Of a stretch of DNA of 64,000 nt, positions 28,903-39,900 are shown in pieces. The notes under the pieces were generated by a model, which saw only the letters and a list, made by a program, of their open reading frames with translations, was not told where the DNA came from and did not search any database. The translations under genes and the position numbers were made by a program. Origin of the DNA: UBA4782 sp034430215 (GTDB lineage: Bacteria; Chloroflexota; Anaerolineae; Anaerolineales; Anaerolineaceae); contig DAOUFE010000045.1 in the NCBI GenBank assembly GCA_034430215.1, forward strand, positions 31,999 to 95,998, in the 5' to 3' direction. Numbering within the stretch: the first letter of the stretch is position 1; each line of letters opens with the position of its first letter.

Positions 28903-30831
28903 ATGAGCTGGCTCCAGAACTTATATCAAACTTATGAGAATTGCCAGGAGAGTATCGGGTATTCTGATAATGAAAAACAAAGACCATTGCTTCCCATATG
29001 CCACATTACAACTCAGGCACAAATCGAAGTCGTAATTGATCACGAAGGTACCTTCAAGCGAGCAAGCGTAGTCACAAAGCAAAATGCCACTACCATTATT
29101 CCCTGCACTGAAGGTTCGGGTGGTAGAGGAGGGATAAGACCGGAAGAGCATCCTTTATGTGACAAATTGCAATATGTGGCAGGGGATTTTACCGAATATG
29201 GTGGTAGAGTGACAATTGGTTACGCAGGAGAACCAAAGGAACCTTTCAATAATTACATCGAAACCCTTTCTCAATGGTGCCTTTCTCCATTTGCTCACCC
29301 TAAAGCACGAGCAGTATTGAGATATGTCAAGAAAAAATCTTTGATAAGAGACCTGGTAGATAGACAGATACTTCACGTTGGGAAAGACGGCAAATTCTTA
29401 AAAAAGGGTGAGGTTAACAGAGACAAGAATACGAAGGATATTTTCTCGGTTATTGATTCTCAGGATAATGCCTTTGTTCGCTGGGTAGTCGAAGAACCTG
29501 GGGTTCCCGAAAGCCGGGTGTGGATGGATCAAACCCTGTGGCAAAGTTGGATAGATTTCTATCTTCAAAACAGGAATGACAAATCTTTTTGTTATGCTAC
29601 AGGAGAAAATCAAGTTATCTCAAGAAACCACCCCAAATACATTCGTAGAGAAGGCGATGGGGCAAAAATCATATCTGCCAATGATTCAAACGGATACACT
29701 TTTCGAGGACGTTTTATAGATGATGAACAGGCTTGTGGTGTGGGTGTTGAAGTATCACAGAAAGCTCATTTTGTCCTCTCCTGGTTGATCAGTCGTCAAG
29801 GGTATGTAAAAGGAGATCTTGCCATCGTTGCTTGGGCATTGTCTGGTGCTCCAGTTCCACAGCCTACCGATGATGCGTATACCCTACTTTTTGAAGATCT
29901 TCCCATTGAAGAGGATTTTCATTCCTACACGGCACAAGAAATTGCCATCCATTTGAAGAAAAGAATCGCAGGGTATGGCAGGAAAATGAATGTAAGGGAA
30001 AAAGTCACAGTTATGGCGCTGGATTCGGCAACCCCTGGTCGCCTATCCATTACATACTATAACGAATTATCAGGATCAAAATTTTTGGAAAGAATAGAAG
30101 CCTGGCACACCTCATGTGCATGGCTGCATCGCTACCGCGAAATTCAGGATCGTAAAAGCGGGAAAAAACGATATATCCCATTCATCGGTGCGCCTGCCCC
30201 AACTGACATAGCAGAAGCTGCCTTCGGAATTCGAGTGGACGATGAACTTCGTAAAGCAACGATCTCTCGCCTGCTTCCCTGTATTGTGGATGGTCTACCT
30301 ATCCCGCGTGATCTTGTTGAATCAGCAGTACGAAGGGCATCGAACCGAGCTGGATTGAATAATTGGGATTGGGAAAAAACACTCAGTATTGCCTGTGCAC
30401 TATTTAAAAAATATAAAGAAAGAAAGGAGAGTTTTGACATGCCTCTAGATGAAACCAGAAATTCTCGTGATTATCTCTATGGAAGGCTGCTTGCTATAGC
30501 AGATGTTCTTGAAGAAAGAGCACTTTATAAAAATGAACAAAAACGTGCCACCAATGCTGCACGTTATATGCAACAGTTCTCTCAAAGTCCTTTCCGCACC
30601 TGGAAACAGATCCATGATTCACTTGGACCTTCCATTCTTCGTTTGGGGGGAGCCCATTACTATAAAAACCTGATCGCTGAAGTTTCAAGTCTATTTGCCC
30701 CGGCTGACTTTAATAGTAATAAACCTCTCTCCGGGGAGTATTTATTGGGGTATTACTGCCAGAGGCAGAAGCTCACTGAGAAAAAAGATAATGCAGCATC
30801 TGAAGAACAAGAAATAAATGAAGAAATTTAG
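28903..30831 (+). CDS. cas8c: Cas8c (Csd1), large Cascade subunit of type I-C
   Basis: Large subunit thought to recognise the PAM and stabilise the target R-loop. The start at 28903 (MSWLQNLYQTYENC) has a GGAAGGAG site in the end of cas5c. The 642 residues follow the Csd1 pattern: LLPICHITTQAQIEVVID at the N-terminus, a central VVWALSGAP-like segment (AIVAWALSGAPVPQP), MALDSATPGRLSITYYNEL, and a helical C-terminal part with YLYGRLLAIADVLEERAL. The C-terminal helical portion may also supply an internally translated Cas11c; ATGs exist within it, but I cannot show usage. Confidence 0.92.
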   Translation: MSWLQNLYQTYENCQESIGYSDNEKQRPLLPICHITTQAQIEVVIDHEGTFKRASVVTKQNATTIIPCTEGSGGRGGIRPEEHPLCDKLQYVAGDFTEYGGRVTIGYAGEPKEPFNNYIETLSQWCLSPFAHPKARAVLRYVKKKSLIRDLVDRQILHVGKDGKFLKKGEVNRDKNTKDIFSVIDSQDNAFVRWVVEEPGVPESRVWMDQTLWQSWIDFYLQNRNDKSFCYATGENQVISRNHPKYIRREGDGAKIISANDSNGYTFRGRFIDDEQACGVGVEVSQKAHFVLSWLISRQGYVKGDLAIVAWALSGAPVPQPTDDAYTLLFEDLPIEEDFHSYTAQEIAIHLKKRIAGYGRKMNVREKVTVMALDSATPGRLSITYYNELSGSKFLERIEAWHTSCAWLHRYREIQDRKSGKKRYIPFIGAPAPTDIAEAAFGIRVDDELRKATISRLLPCIVDGLPIPRDLVESAVRRASNRAGLNNWDWEKTLSIACALFKKYKERKESFDMPLDETRNSRDYLYGRLLAIADVLEERALYKNEQKRATNAARYMQQFSQSPFRTWKQIHDSLGPSILRLGGAHYYKNLIAEVSSLFAPADFNSNKPLSGEYLLGYYCQRQKLTEKKDNAASEEQEINEEI

Positions 30832-30864
30832 AATAAAAATTCGAATAGAAAAGGAATGATAAAA

Positions 30865-31773
30865 ATGACTACTCTCACCAATAAGATTGATTTTGCAGTG
30901 ATCGTTTCAGTAAAGCATGCCAATCCCAACGGCGACCCATTGAATGGAAATCGCCCACGGTATGACTATGATGGGAAGGGCGAGATCTCTGATGTTGCTA
31001 TCAAGCGAAAAATTCGTAACCGGTTGATGGATATGGGAAAAGCTATTTTCGTTCAATCTGATGACAAGCGGGTAGATGAGTATCCAAGTCTTCGGGCACG
31101 CGCAGAAGGAGTATTAAGTGCTGCTGATAGGAAGGATGAAAAGACTTACCGTAATGCAGCCTGCAAAACATGGGTAGATGTGCGCGCTTTTGGGCAGGTT
31201 TTTGCTTATAGTGGTGGTAAAAAGGGTGGCAAGAAACAGGAAAACAGTGAAAAAGAAGAATCAAGCAATGCATCCGGTATTTCAATTGGCATCCGAGGAC
31301 CCGTATCACTTCACCCGGCATTTTCCGTCGTTCCGGTACTTGATCGAGTCTCCAGCATTCAGATCACGAAAAGCGTGAGTGGTGAAGGCGACGGCACGAA
31401 AAAGGCTTCGGACACGATGGGGATGAAACATCGTGTGGACCATGGTGTATATGTTTTTTATGGTAGTATGAATCCACAGCTTGCTTCGATCACGGGCTTT
31501 TCCGATGAAGATGCAGAAGATATTAAAGAAGCATTGAAAACCCTGTTCCGCAATGATGCTTCGTCTGCACGTCCAGAAGGCAGCATGGAAGTGAACAAAC
31601 TGTACTGGTGGAAACATAATAATCCGAATGGTCAATATTCCTCAGCCAAAGTGCACCGACTATTGCAAATTGCTACCAAACCTGGCATTGAAGAACCAAA
31701 AAGTATCGAAGATTACGATATTGTTCTGAATACATTGCCAGGTCTTGCATGTGAAGAGATCAATGGCGAATAA
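30865..31773 (+). CDS. cas7c: Cas7c (Csd2), Cascade backbone subunit
   Basis: Forms the helical crRNA-binding backbone of the I-C Cascade. The start at 30865 is preferred over the ATG at 30856 because the AAGG site is then properly spaced. The N-terminus IDFAVIVSVKHANPNGDPLN is the Csd2 hallmark. The conserved RPRYDYDGKGEISDVAIKRK and IRNRLMD follow, with VDVRAFGQVFA and ISIGIRGPVSLHPAFS in the middle. The length is 302 residues. It follows cas8c by 33 bp and precedes cas4 by 11 bp. Confidence 0.93.
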   Translation: MTTLTNKIDFAVIVSVKHANPNGDPLNGNRPRYDYDGKGEISDVAIKRKIRNRLMDMGKAIFVQSDDKRVDEYPSLRARAEGVLSAADRKDEKTYRNAACKTWVDVRAFGQVFAYSGGKKGGKKQENSEKEESSNASGISIGIRGPVSLHPAFSVVPVLDRVSSIQITKSVSGEGDGTKKASDTMGMKHRVDHGVYVFYGSMNPQLASITGFSDEDAEDIKEALKTLFRNDASSARPEGSMEVNKLYWWKHNNPNGQYSSAKVHRLLQIATKPGIEEPKSIEDYDIVLNTLPGLACEEINGE

Positions 31774-31784
31774 CACTGTGTTGG

Positions 31785-32456
31785 ATGAATAAATCCGAAT
31801 ACTCTTCTGACGAACTTTTATATCTATCAGGCATCCAGCATTTTGCGTTCTGTAGACGGCAGTGGGCACTTAACCAAGTGGAAGACCAATGGCAGGATAA
31901 TGTTCTGACCGTCGAAGGAAAGCAGATGCATGAACGGGCTGATGATCCCTACTTCTCTGAAGTAAGAGATGGGGTGATCATCACCCGTTCAATGCCGATT
32001 GCTTCTTATAAATTGGGTCTGATCGGCAGATGCGATGTCGTTGAATTTGTCCCTTCGGAAGAAGGGGTGCAATTACCATATCGCAAAGGCAAATACCTGC
32101 CTGTTCCTGTGGAATATAAACATGGCAGACCAAAATGGGATGAATGTGATGAGGTGCAGCTTTGCGCACAGGTGATCTGTCTGGAAGAAATGCTGGCGGT
32201 GACTATCCCGTCAGCTTATCTGTATTACTGGGAGATTCGCCGCAGAGAAGAAATACCCATCACGGAAGAATTGCGAATCCTTGTACGCAAATACGCATTA
32301 GAAATGCACTCTTATTATGAAAGAGGGTACACCCCACAGGTAAAACCCTCTAAAGCGTGCAAATCGTGTGCAATCAATGATATCTGCCTTCCAACATTAC
32401 AAGAAAATGTCATCCCTGCTACAAAGTATATCCAAATGCATCTGGATGAAAGCTGA
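31785..32456 (+). CDS. cas4: Cas4, PAM-processing nuclease for spacer acquisition
   Basis: RecB-like Fe-S exonuclease that trims prespacers and selects the PAM together with Cas1-Cas2. The first cluster cysteine is in FAFCRRQWALNQ (about residue 24). The remaining three are in SKACKSCAINDICLP (about residues 191-203). The nuclease core shows GRCDVVEFV (catalytic Asp), VPVEYKHGRPKWDECDEVQL (Glu-x-Lys) and CAQVICLEEML. The length of 223 residues is normal. It overlaps cas1 by one base. Confidence 0.94.
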   Translation: MNKSEYSSDELLYLSGIQHFAFCRRQWALNQVEDQWQDNVLTVEGKQMHERADDPYFSEVRDGVIITRSMPIASYKLGLIGRCDVVEFVPSEEGVQLPYRKGKYLPVPVEYKHGRPKWDECDEVQLCAQVICLEEMLAVTIPSAYLYYWEIRRREEIPITEELRILVRKYALEMHSYYERGYTPQVKPSKACKSCAINDICLPTLQENVIPATKYIQMHLDES

Positions 32457-33487
32457 TGAAGAGACTCTTTAATGTACTTTATGTTACTTTTCCAGAAGCT
32501 TACCTGACACTTGAAGGGGAGACCATTGTAATTAAAAAGGAAGAAAATATAACCGTCAGGCTTCCTTTACATAACCTGGAAAACATTGTTTGTTTTGGGT
32601 ATCAGGGTGCCAGTCCGGCTCTAATGGGTGCCTGTGCAGAAAGAAACATTGGGCTGTGCTTTTTGACCCCGCACGGCAGGTTTCTGGCGCGCGTTTCAGG
32701 AAAGGTGAAAGGAAATGTTCTGCTGCGGAAAACCCAGTATGCTTTATCAGAGTGCAGAGAAAAAAGCGTGATGATTTCAGCTTCTTTCCTCATGGGTAAA
32801 CTATACAATAGCCGGAAAGTACTCGATCGTGCCGTTCGTGATCATGGCATGTTGGTAGATGTGGATTTATTAAAGGATGTTTCGCGAAAAGTAAAAGAAT
32901 CTATGAAAGCACTGCCAGAATGCCGTACACAGGAAGAGCTGATGGGGATCGAGGGTAGTGCAGCTAAATTGTACTTTGGCGTATTTGATCAAATGATCCT
33001 CCAGCAAAAAGACGCTTTTTATTTCAAAGAACGGAACCGCCGCCCACCAATGGATAATGTTAATGCCCTGTTATCCTTTCTTTACACGATCTTGACCAAT
33101 GAGACAGCGTCAGCCCTGGAGACGGTTGGTTTAGATCCCTATGTTGGTTTTCTCCATCAGGATAGGCCAGGCCGCCCTTCTCTTGCTCTGGATTTGATTG
33201 AAGAGATGCGCCCTGTGTTCGTAGACCGGTTGGTTCTATCACTGATCAACCGAAAGCAAGTCAGTGGGTCTGGCTTTACAACAAAAGAAAGCGGTGGGGT
33301 CATTATGGATGACGATACGCGCAAACTGGTGTTAAATGCCTGGCAAGAGCGTAAAAATGAAGAAATCGAGCATCCCTTCTTAAAAGAACGGATCAAATTT
33401 GGTTTGATCCCGTATGTTCAGGCATTATTACTATCCCGTTACTTACGCGGCGATCTGGATGCTTATCCACCATTCTTTTGGAGTTAG
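32456..33487 (+). CDS. cas1: Cas1 integrase of spacer acquisition
   Basis: Metal-dependent integrase that inserts spacers at the leader end. The N-terminal beta domain (about residues 1-90) is followed by the helical catalytic domain. The active-site glutamate is in GIEGSAAKLYF (about residue 166), the histidine in VGFLHQDRPGRPSLALD (about residue 232), and the acidic residue in LIEEMRPVFVDRL (about residue 247). The length of 343 is typical for type I-C. It is encoded one base into cas4 and nine bases before cas2, as the acquisition module. Confidence 0.95.
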   Translation: MKRLFNVLYVTFPEAYLTLEGETIVIKKEENITVRLPLHNLENIVCFGYQGASPALMGACAERNIGLCFLTPHGRFLARVSGKVKGNVLLRKTQYALSECREKSVMISASFLMGKLYNSRKVLDRAVRDHGMLVDVDLLKDVSRKVKESMKALPECRTQEELMGIEGSAAKLYFGVFDQMILQQKDAFYFKERNRRPPMDNVNALLSFLYTILTNETASALETVGLDPYVGFLHQDRPGRPSLALDLIEEMRPVFVDRLVLSLINRKQVSGSGFTTKESGGVIMDDDTRKLVLNAWQERKNEEIEHPFLKERIKFGLIPYVQALLLSRYLRGDLDAYPPFFWS

Positions 33488-33496
33488 GGAGGAAAT

Positions 33497-33787
33497 ATGA
33501 TGGTTCTCATCACGTACGACGTGAATACAGAAACGAAGGAAGGGAAAAAGCGTTTACATAAAGTGGCAAAAGAATGCCAAAATTACGGGCAACGTGTGCA
33601 AAATTCAGTGTTTGAGTGTATCATTGATCCAACACAACTTGTGGTTGTGAGAAGTAAGTTGATGAAAATCATTGATGTGGAAAAAGATAGCTTACGCTTC
33701 TATTTTTTAGGAGATGAATGGCGAAGACGCGTAGAGCATATCGGGGCAAAACCAGGGATAGACCTTGAAGGAACCCTGGTAGTGTAA
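33497..33787 (+). CDS. cas2: Cas2, structural partner of Cas1
   Basis: Small ferredoxin-fold protein of 96 residues that dimerises between two Cas1 dimers. The first strand MVLITYDVNTET carries the conserved aspartate. CQNYGQRVQNSVFECIID and DSLRFYFLGDEW are characteristic of I-C Cas2. Two adjacent ATGs (33497, 33500) are both plausible after the GGAGG site. It is the last gene before the leader. Confidence 0.95.
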   Translation: MMVLITYDVNTETKEGKKRLHKVAKECQNYGQRVQNSVFECIIDPTQLVVVRSKLMKIIDVEKDSLRFYFLGDEWRRRVEHIGAKPGIDLEGTLVV

Positions 33788-33954
33788 ATGCGAACGTGAA
33801 GTGAACAGAGAAATACGCCATGGTTCGCAGAAAAAGTTATAAAAAAATGAGCGAAAAATATCCAATTGAAGGTTAAGAAGGAGGATATAGAGAAATCATG
33901 AGGTATTCACCCCCATATATGGGGGTGGCAGATAAAAACCACCTGTATGGTGCA
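33788..33954 (+). promoter_or_regulatory. CRISPR leader
   Basis: A 167-bp A/T-rich stretch between cas2 and the first repeat. Its placement, and the near-perfect repeats beside it, mark it as the leader where transcription starts and new spacers enter. It contains a perfect 20-nt palindrome at 33908-33927 and, at 33878-33884, an AAGGAGG sequence followed by an ATG at 33898. Confidence 0.75.
33908..33927. repeat. Perfect palindrome in the CRISPR leader
   Basis: CACCCCCATA followed directly by its reverse complement TATGGGGGTG, ending 27 bp before the first repeat. A candidate protein-binding site or cruciform guiding integration. Confidence 0.8.
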
Positions 33955-36900
33955 GTCGCTCCCCGTTCGGGAGCGTGGATTGAAATCGATTGATCAACCA
34001 ATCCCGTCCAATCTTTTTAGGTCGCTCCCCGTTCGGGAGCGTGGATTGAAATACATCAATCGTAGAATTGCACAAAATCGGTGCAAGTCGCTCCCCGTTC
34101 GGGAGCGTGGATTGAAATATAACCAGCTCCCATTGTCTAATGGTCTGTTTGGTCGCTCCCCGTTCGGGAGCGTGGATTGAAATCAATCGGGATGAGATGC
34201 TTGTCAGCGGCTTCAAGTCGCTCCCCGTTCGGGAGCGTGGATTGAAATGCTCTTGGATTAGCCGCACCACCCTCATGCTCGACGTCGCTCCCCGTTCGGG
34301 AGCGTGGATTGAAATGTCTGGTTTCAGCTTACCCTCGACCAGCACCTTGTCGCTCCCCGTTCGGGAGCGTGGATTGAAATTACGTGTTATTCGCACAGAT
34401 GCAGGTGACAGCGGTCGCTCCCCGTTCGGGAGCGTGGATTGAAATACACAATCATAATCGTAGGAAACCTCGGCGGTGAGTCGCTCCCCGTTCGGGAGCG
34501 TGGATTGAAATGGTACGAGTATGCAAGAATTATTTGCGAGATTGAAGTCGCTCCCCGTTCGGGAGCGTGGATTGAAATACCAGGGAAGTGCCTGGTATGT
34601 CGCATCGTCCATGTCGCTCCCCGTTCGGGAGCGTGGATTGAAATGCTCTGCTCGTGCCTTGCTGAATACCTCGCTCAATGTCGCTCCCCGTTCGGGAGCG
34701 TGGATTGAAATTGTGGAGAAACTACCCTGTTTTGGCAACCAAATGTCGCTCCCCGTTCGGGAGCGTGGATTGAAATACAAAAGAGACAGGGGAGGATTAC
34801 TTCTAATGCGTCGCTCCCCGTTCGGGAGCGTGGATTGAAATATATCTGGCATCTGGATCACACGACAGAATTACTCGTCGCTCCCCGTTCGGGAGCGTGG
34901 ATTGAAATATGATCAATGGGAGCCAGTTAGCAAAGGCAATAAGTCGCTCCCCGTTCGGGAGCGTGGATTGAAATAGCATCTGTACAGATAACCTGTACGC
35001 CATGTCACGGTCGCTCCCCGTTCGGGAGCGTGGATTGAAATAGCAAGGAAAGCTGTCATGACCTTTGTTAGCTTTGTCGCTCCCCGTTCGGGAGCGTGGA
35101 TTGAAATAGTATACTTGTACCAGCCATGTACGATCTTGTCCCGTCGCTCCCCGTTCGGGAGCGTGGATTGAAATGCGATCTGCTGCGCCGTCACCGCAGC
35201 GGATACATGTCGCTCCCCGTTCGGGAGCGTGGATTGAAATTCATCACGATAACCGTTGAGCACCAGCCAAAACGTCGCTCCCCGTTCGGGAGCGTGGATT
35301 GAAATCGTTTGTGGAGTGTTTCCTCATCGTTCGGGTTGGTCGCTCCCCGTTCGGGAGCGTGGATTGAAATATGTTTTTACTCGCCCACATCGCAGGATCG
35401 GCATAGTCGCTCCCCGTTCGGGAGCGTGGATTGAAATAGCGCAATCGAAGCGATCAACACGCCAACCAGGGGTCGCTCCCCGTTCGGGAGCGTGGATTGA
35501 AATAAGTAATTCAACTAACCCCGCCAGTCGGGTAAAAGGTCGCTCCCCGTTCGGGAGCGTGGATTGAAATAAAAACTGATGTTAATATGACACAAAATAC
35601 ATTGTCGCTCCCCGTTCGGGAGCGTGGATTGAAATATCTGGTGGAGATGGAACTGGATTGGTGCCACGAGTCGCTCCCCGTTCGGGAGCGTGGATTGAAA
35701 TGATCGGCATATCCGCCGCCTGATCCTGGAGGGCAAGTCGCTCCCCGTTCGGGAGCGTGGATTGAAATGCGTGGGTCGTCATCAAACGTTGCGTTGTCCA
35801 CGTCGCTCCCCGTTCGGGAGCGTGGATTGAAATATGTTTGCTACCGACTCGCTATGATCGCCTGTGCGTCGCTCCCCGTTCGGGAGCGTGGATTGAAATA
35901 TCTCTTACTCCTTCCCACACAGTACGCACTTCAAGTCGCTCCCCGTTCGGGAGCGTGGATTGAAATGAATCGCAGTCACCAATGTGGAAATCTTCACACC
36001 GTCGCTCCCCGTTCGGGAGCGTGGATTGAAATTCGCCAGTGTAGAACGTATGGAGCCGATAGTAATGTCGCTCCCCGTTCGGGAGCGTGGATTGAAATAA
36101 TTCTTTGATTTTTTGGTTCGATACCCATTTCGTCGCTCCCCGTTCGGGAGCGTGGATTGAAATATAAGAGTGCCCTACTCGAAAGAGTTTGTGGAGACGT
36201 CGCTCCCCGTTCGGGAGCGTGGATTGAAATTGCATACGTTGGGGCAATTTTGTATAGTTCAGGCGTCGCTCCCCGTTCGGGAGCGTGGATTGAAATACAT
36301 AAAAGGCAGGCTTTTAGCCTAACGGTAGCAAGTCGCTCCCCGTTCGGGAGCGTGGATTGAAATTGACTACTTGCCCGCCGACTCGAACATGATAGCCGTC
36401 GCTCCCCGTTCGGGAGCGTGGATTGAAATCAATGACAGTACCTTCAAAACCCGTCACGGTATCGTCGCTCCCCGTTCGGGAGCGTGGATTGAAATACGAT
36501 GAACTGCGCTTTTTCTTTCACGTAATACGGTCGCTCCCCGTTCGGGAGCGTGGATTGAAATAGATATCCCCATTGCTTTGTGCTCTTATCGTTATCGTCG
36601 CTCCCCGTTCGGGAGCGTGGATTGAAATGTTACGGATACTGCGCCAACATGGGTACTGCCTGAGTCGCTCCCCGTTCGGGAGCGTGGATTGAAATCTGGC
36701 TGGCAACCCCAAACAAACGGCTCTGGTGCGTCGCTCCCCGTTCGGGAGCGTGGATTGAAATGCTCGATGACGAGAATATTCCCATCGTCACAAGCGTCGC
36801 TCCCCGTTCGGGAGCGTGGATTGAAATATGGGGAGAACCCATTATCAGAAGCGCACCTGGTGGTCGCTCCCCGTTCGGGAGCGTGGATTGAAATATCATC

Positions 36901-39900
36901 CCATTTGTCGGTGTCCCAAATGGCAAAGTGTCGCTCCCCGTTCGGGAGCGTGGATTGAAATAACTCCTGGTATAAATCTTCAATTTCTGCAATAAGTCGC
37001 TCCCCGTTCGGGAGCGTGGATTGAAATGGCATTGTCGCGGAAATCACCTACCCAGTACACCGTCGCTCCCCGTTCGGGAGCGTGGATTGAAATTTCGCAA
37101 CCTCTTCATTCCAGCGCTCATAATCCCGTCGCTCCCCGTTCGGGAGCGTGGATTGAAATTGTTTAGAGATTTCGCAAGCGCTTTTCCTACCTGTCGCTCC
37201 CCGTTCGGGAGCGTGGATTGAAATTTTTTATCGTTGCTGTTTGCTCAGCCATGCAGTGTCGCTCCCCGTTCGGGAGCGTGGATTGAAATCCCAGCAAAAT
37301 TTTGCAATTCGTTCAGATTCTGTGTCGCTCCCCGTTCGGGAGCGTGGATTGAAATGTCCTATCATGATGTATTCGTAGGCTTATAAAGTCGCTCCCCGTT
37401 CGGGAGCGTGGATTGAAATGCTGTAACTGTTGTTCTTGACACTGCAACGTTAAGTCGCTCCCCGTTCGGGAGCGTGGATTGAAATATCTTGGTTGTTATC
37501 TCCGATTGTTCATCAAGAGTCGCTCCCCGTTCGGGAGCGTGGATTGAAATAGATATAGCCAACTTTTGAAATTCTTGCAGTGCCCGTCGCTCCCCGTTCG
37601 GGAGCGTGGATTGAAATAGGTATAAGTAATGACGCAACACCTGCGAGTGATGTCGCTCCCCGTTCGGGAGCGTGGATTGAAATGCACCAATGAATAAGGA
37701 ATACGAAACCTCACTGGTCGCTCCCCGTTCGGGAGCGTGGATTGAAATTTGATGGCGGAAGTTCTATCGCCTTGCGCTCAAGGTCGCTCCCCGTTCGGGA
37801 GCGTGGATTGAAATATTGGGAACTTGCGACGGATAGCAACGGCGGTAGTCGCTCCCCGTTCGGGAGCGTGGATTGAAATATCTGGGTAGATTTTTGCAAG
37901 CACATGCTTGTTGGTCGCTCCCCGTTCGGGAGCGTGGATTGAAATTGCAAAGTACTTGCCATGTCATTACGACCATGCGGGTCGCTCCCCGTTCGGGAGC
38001 GTGGATTGAAATTTACGAAAATAATGACGTGTCAGGCATAGGGTATGTCGCTCCCCGTTCGGGAGCGTGGATTGAAATTATGATAGCAAAGTTGGCTGCA
38101 AGGTTGGCGGCGTCGCTCCCCGTTCGGGAGCGTGGATTGAAATTGGTTGGATTGCTCAGTATGGAAAGCAGCCGGCGGTCGCTCCCCGTTCGGGAGCGTG
38201 GATTGAAATGGTACACTCACGTAAATTGTCTGTTCGTATATAGTCGCTCCCCGTTCGGGAGCGTGGATTGAAATCTTTCTCTTTTACTTTTACTTTTCCA
38301 TTTCTTGCTGTCGCTCCCCGTTCGGGAGCGTGGATTGAAATAATATCGGTTTCACCACGCACAAAGTTTTGACAAGTCGCTCCCCGTTCGGGAGCGTGGA
38401 TTGAAATGCCTGTGTCTTGGCATCGTCAAGGTCGCCCTCGGGTCGCTCCCCGTTCGGGAGCGTGGATTGAAATCCCTTTTCTGCCAGCCTATGACCCGAC
38501 TGGCGGGGTCGCTCCCCGTTCGGGAGCGTGGATTGAAATAGGTGCTTTCTGTACCGACGATCCTGCTTTAAGCCGTCGCTCCCCGTTCGGGAGCGTGGAT
38601 TGAAATTCATGTTGCTTGTGACGATGGGAATATTCTCGTGTCGCTCCCCGTTCGGGAGCGTGGATTGAAATGTTCTTTGACTGTAAACCCATCACCGTGC
38701 TGTTGTCGCTCCCCGTTCGGGAGCGTGGATTGAAATACAATAGATTGTGATGGTTTTCGCCTGGAAATAGTCGCTCCCCGTTCGGGAGCGTGGATTGAAA
38801 TATTTTTTCCAGTGGATCAATGTATGTTTGTTCAGGTCGCTCCCCGTTCGGGAGCGTGGATTGAAATGTCAACAGATGCTGCGAAGGCAACCTTTTTGAT
38901 GTCGCTCCCCGTTCGGGAGCGTGGATTGAAATAACAACGTTAGTATATGGCACGGATGCAGCACTTGTCGCTCCCCGTTCGGGAGCGTGGATTGAAATTC
39001 CAAAGCCTTGACCAGGCTTGAAAGATTACGAAGTCGCTCCCCGTTCGGGAGCGTGGATTGAAATATTAATTCAATATGTTGAAATATGCAGGTTCTGGTC
39101 GCTCCCCGTTCGGGAGCGTGGATTGAAATGGGCAAGATACCCCATTATTGGGGTTCGGTCCCAGTCGCTCCCCGTTCGGGAGCGTGGATTGAAATCCAAA
39201 TGGTTGATCATTTTTGAAGCGTTTTGCACAGGTCGCTCCCCGTTCGGGAGCGTGGATTGAAATGGAAGATCAACCCAAAAGATGTCGTCAAACCTTCGTC
39301 GCTCCCCGTTCGGGAGCGTGGATTGAAATATCGAAAAACAGCACGGTGATGGGTTTACAGTCAGTCGCTCCCCGTTCGGGAGCGTGGATTGAAATTGATG
39401 ATTTTCTGAACAGCTTAAAAGAAGATCGGGTCGCTCCCCGTTCGGGAGCGTGGATTGAAATAAAATATCGTAAGCCAATCAAAACCAGACCAGCGTCGCT
39501 CCCCGTTCGGGAGCGTGGATTGAAATCCAATGTAAAATCACTGAATCTTGCTGTGGGAAGTCGCTCCCCGTTCGGGAGCGTGGATTGAAATTGCTGAAGG
39601 CATAGACGACATGAGCAATTCTGCAGTCGCTCCCCGTTCGGGAGCGTGGATTGAAATTCAGATCGTTCGCTATCTGCGAGACATTTGCGCCGTCGCTCCC
39701 CGTTCGGGAGCGTGGATTGAAATACTTCCAGCCGGTGATACCACGAGGGGTATAGGTGTCGCTCCCCGTTCGGGAGCGTGGATTGAAATTGCACCAGTGT
39801 GATAGTTGATTGTGTATTTCATTGTCGCTCCCCGTTCGGGAGCGTGGATTGAAATACTATATAATGTTTCAAGAGAAACATAACCAGCCGTCGCTCCCCG

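Noticed and set aside
35371..35736. Spacers ending and beginning with GATCGGCATA might be adjacent protospacers
   Set aside because: Only 10 bases are shared and the expected TTC PAM would be missing between them.
35500..38507. Spacers at about 35504-35538 and 38474-38507 share 14 bases on opposite strands
   Set aside because: The shared piece is itself partly palindromic and short; chance or a shared terminator stem is as likely as a common source.
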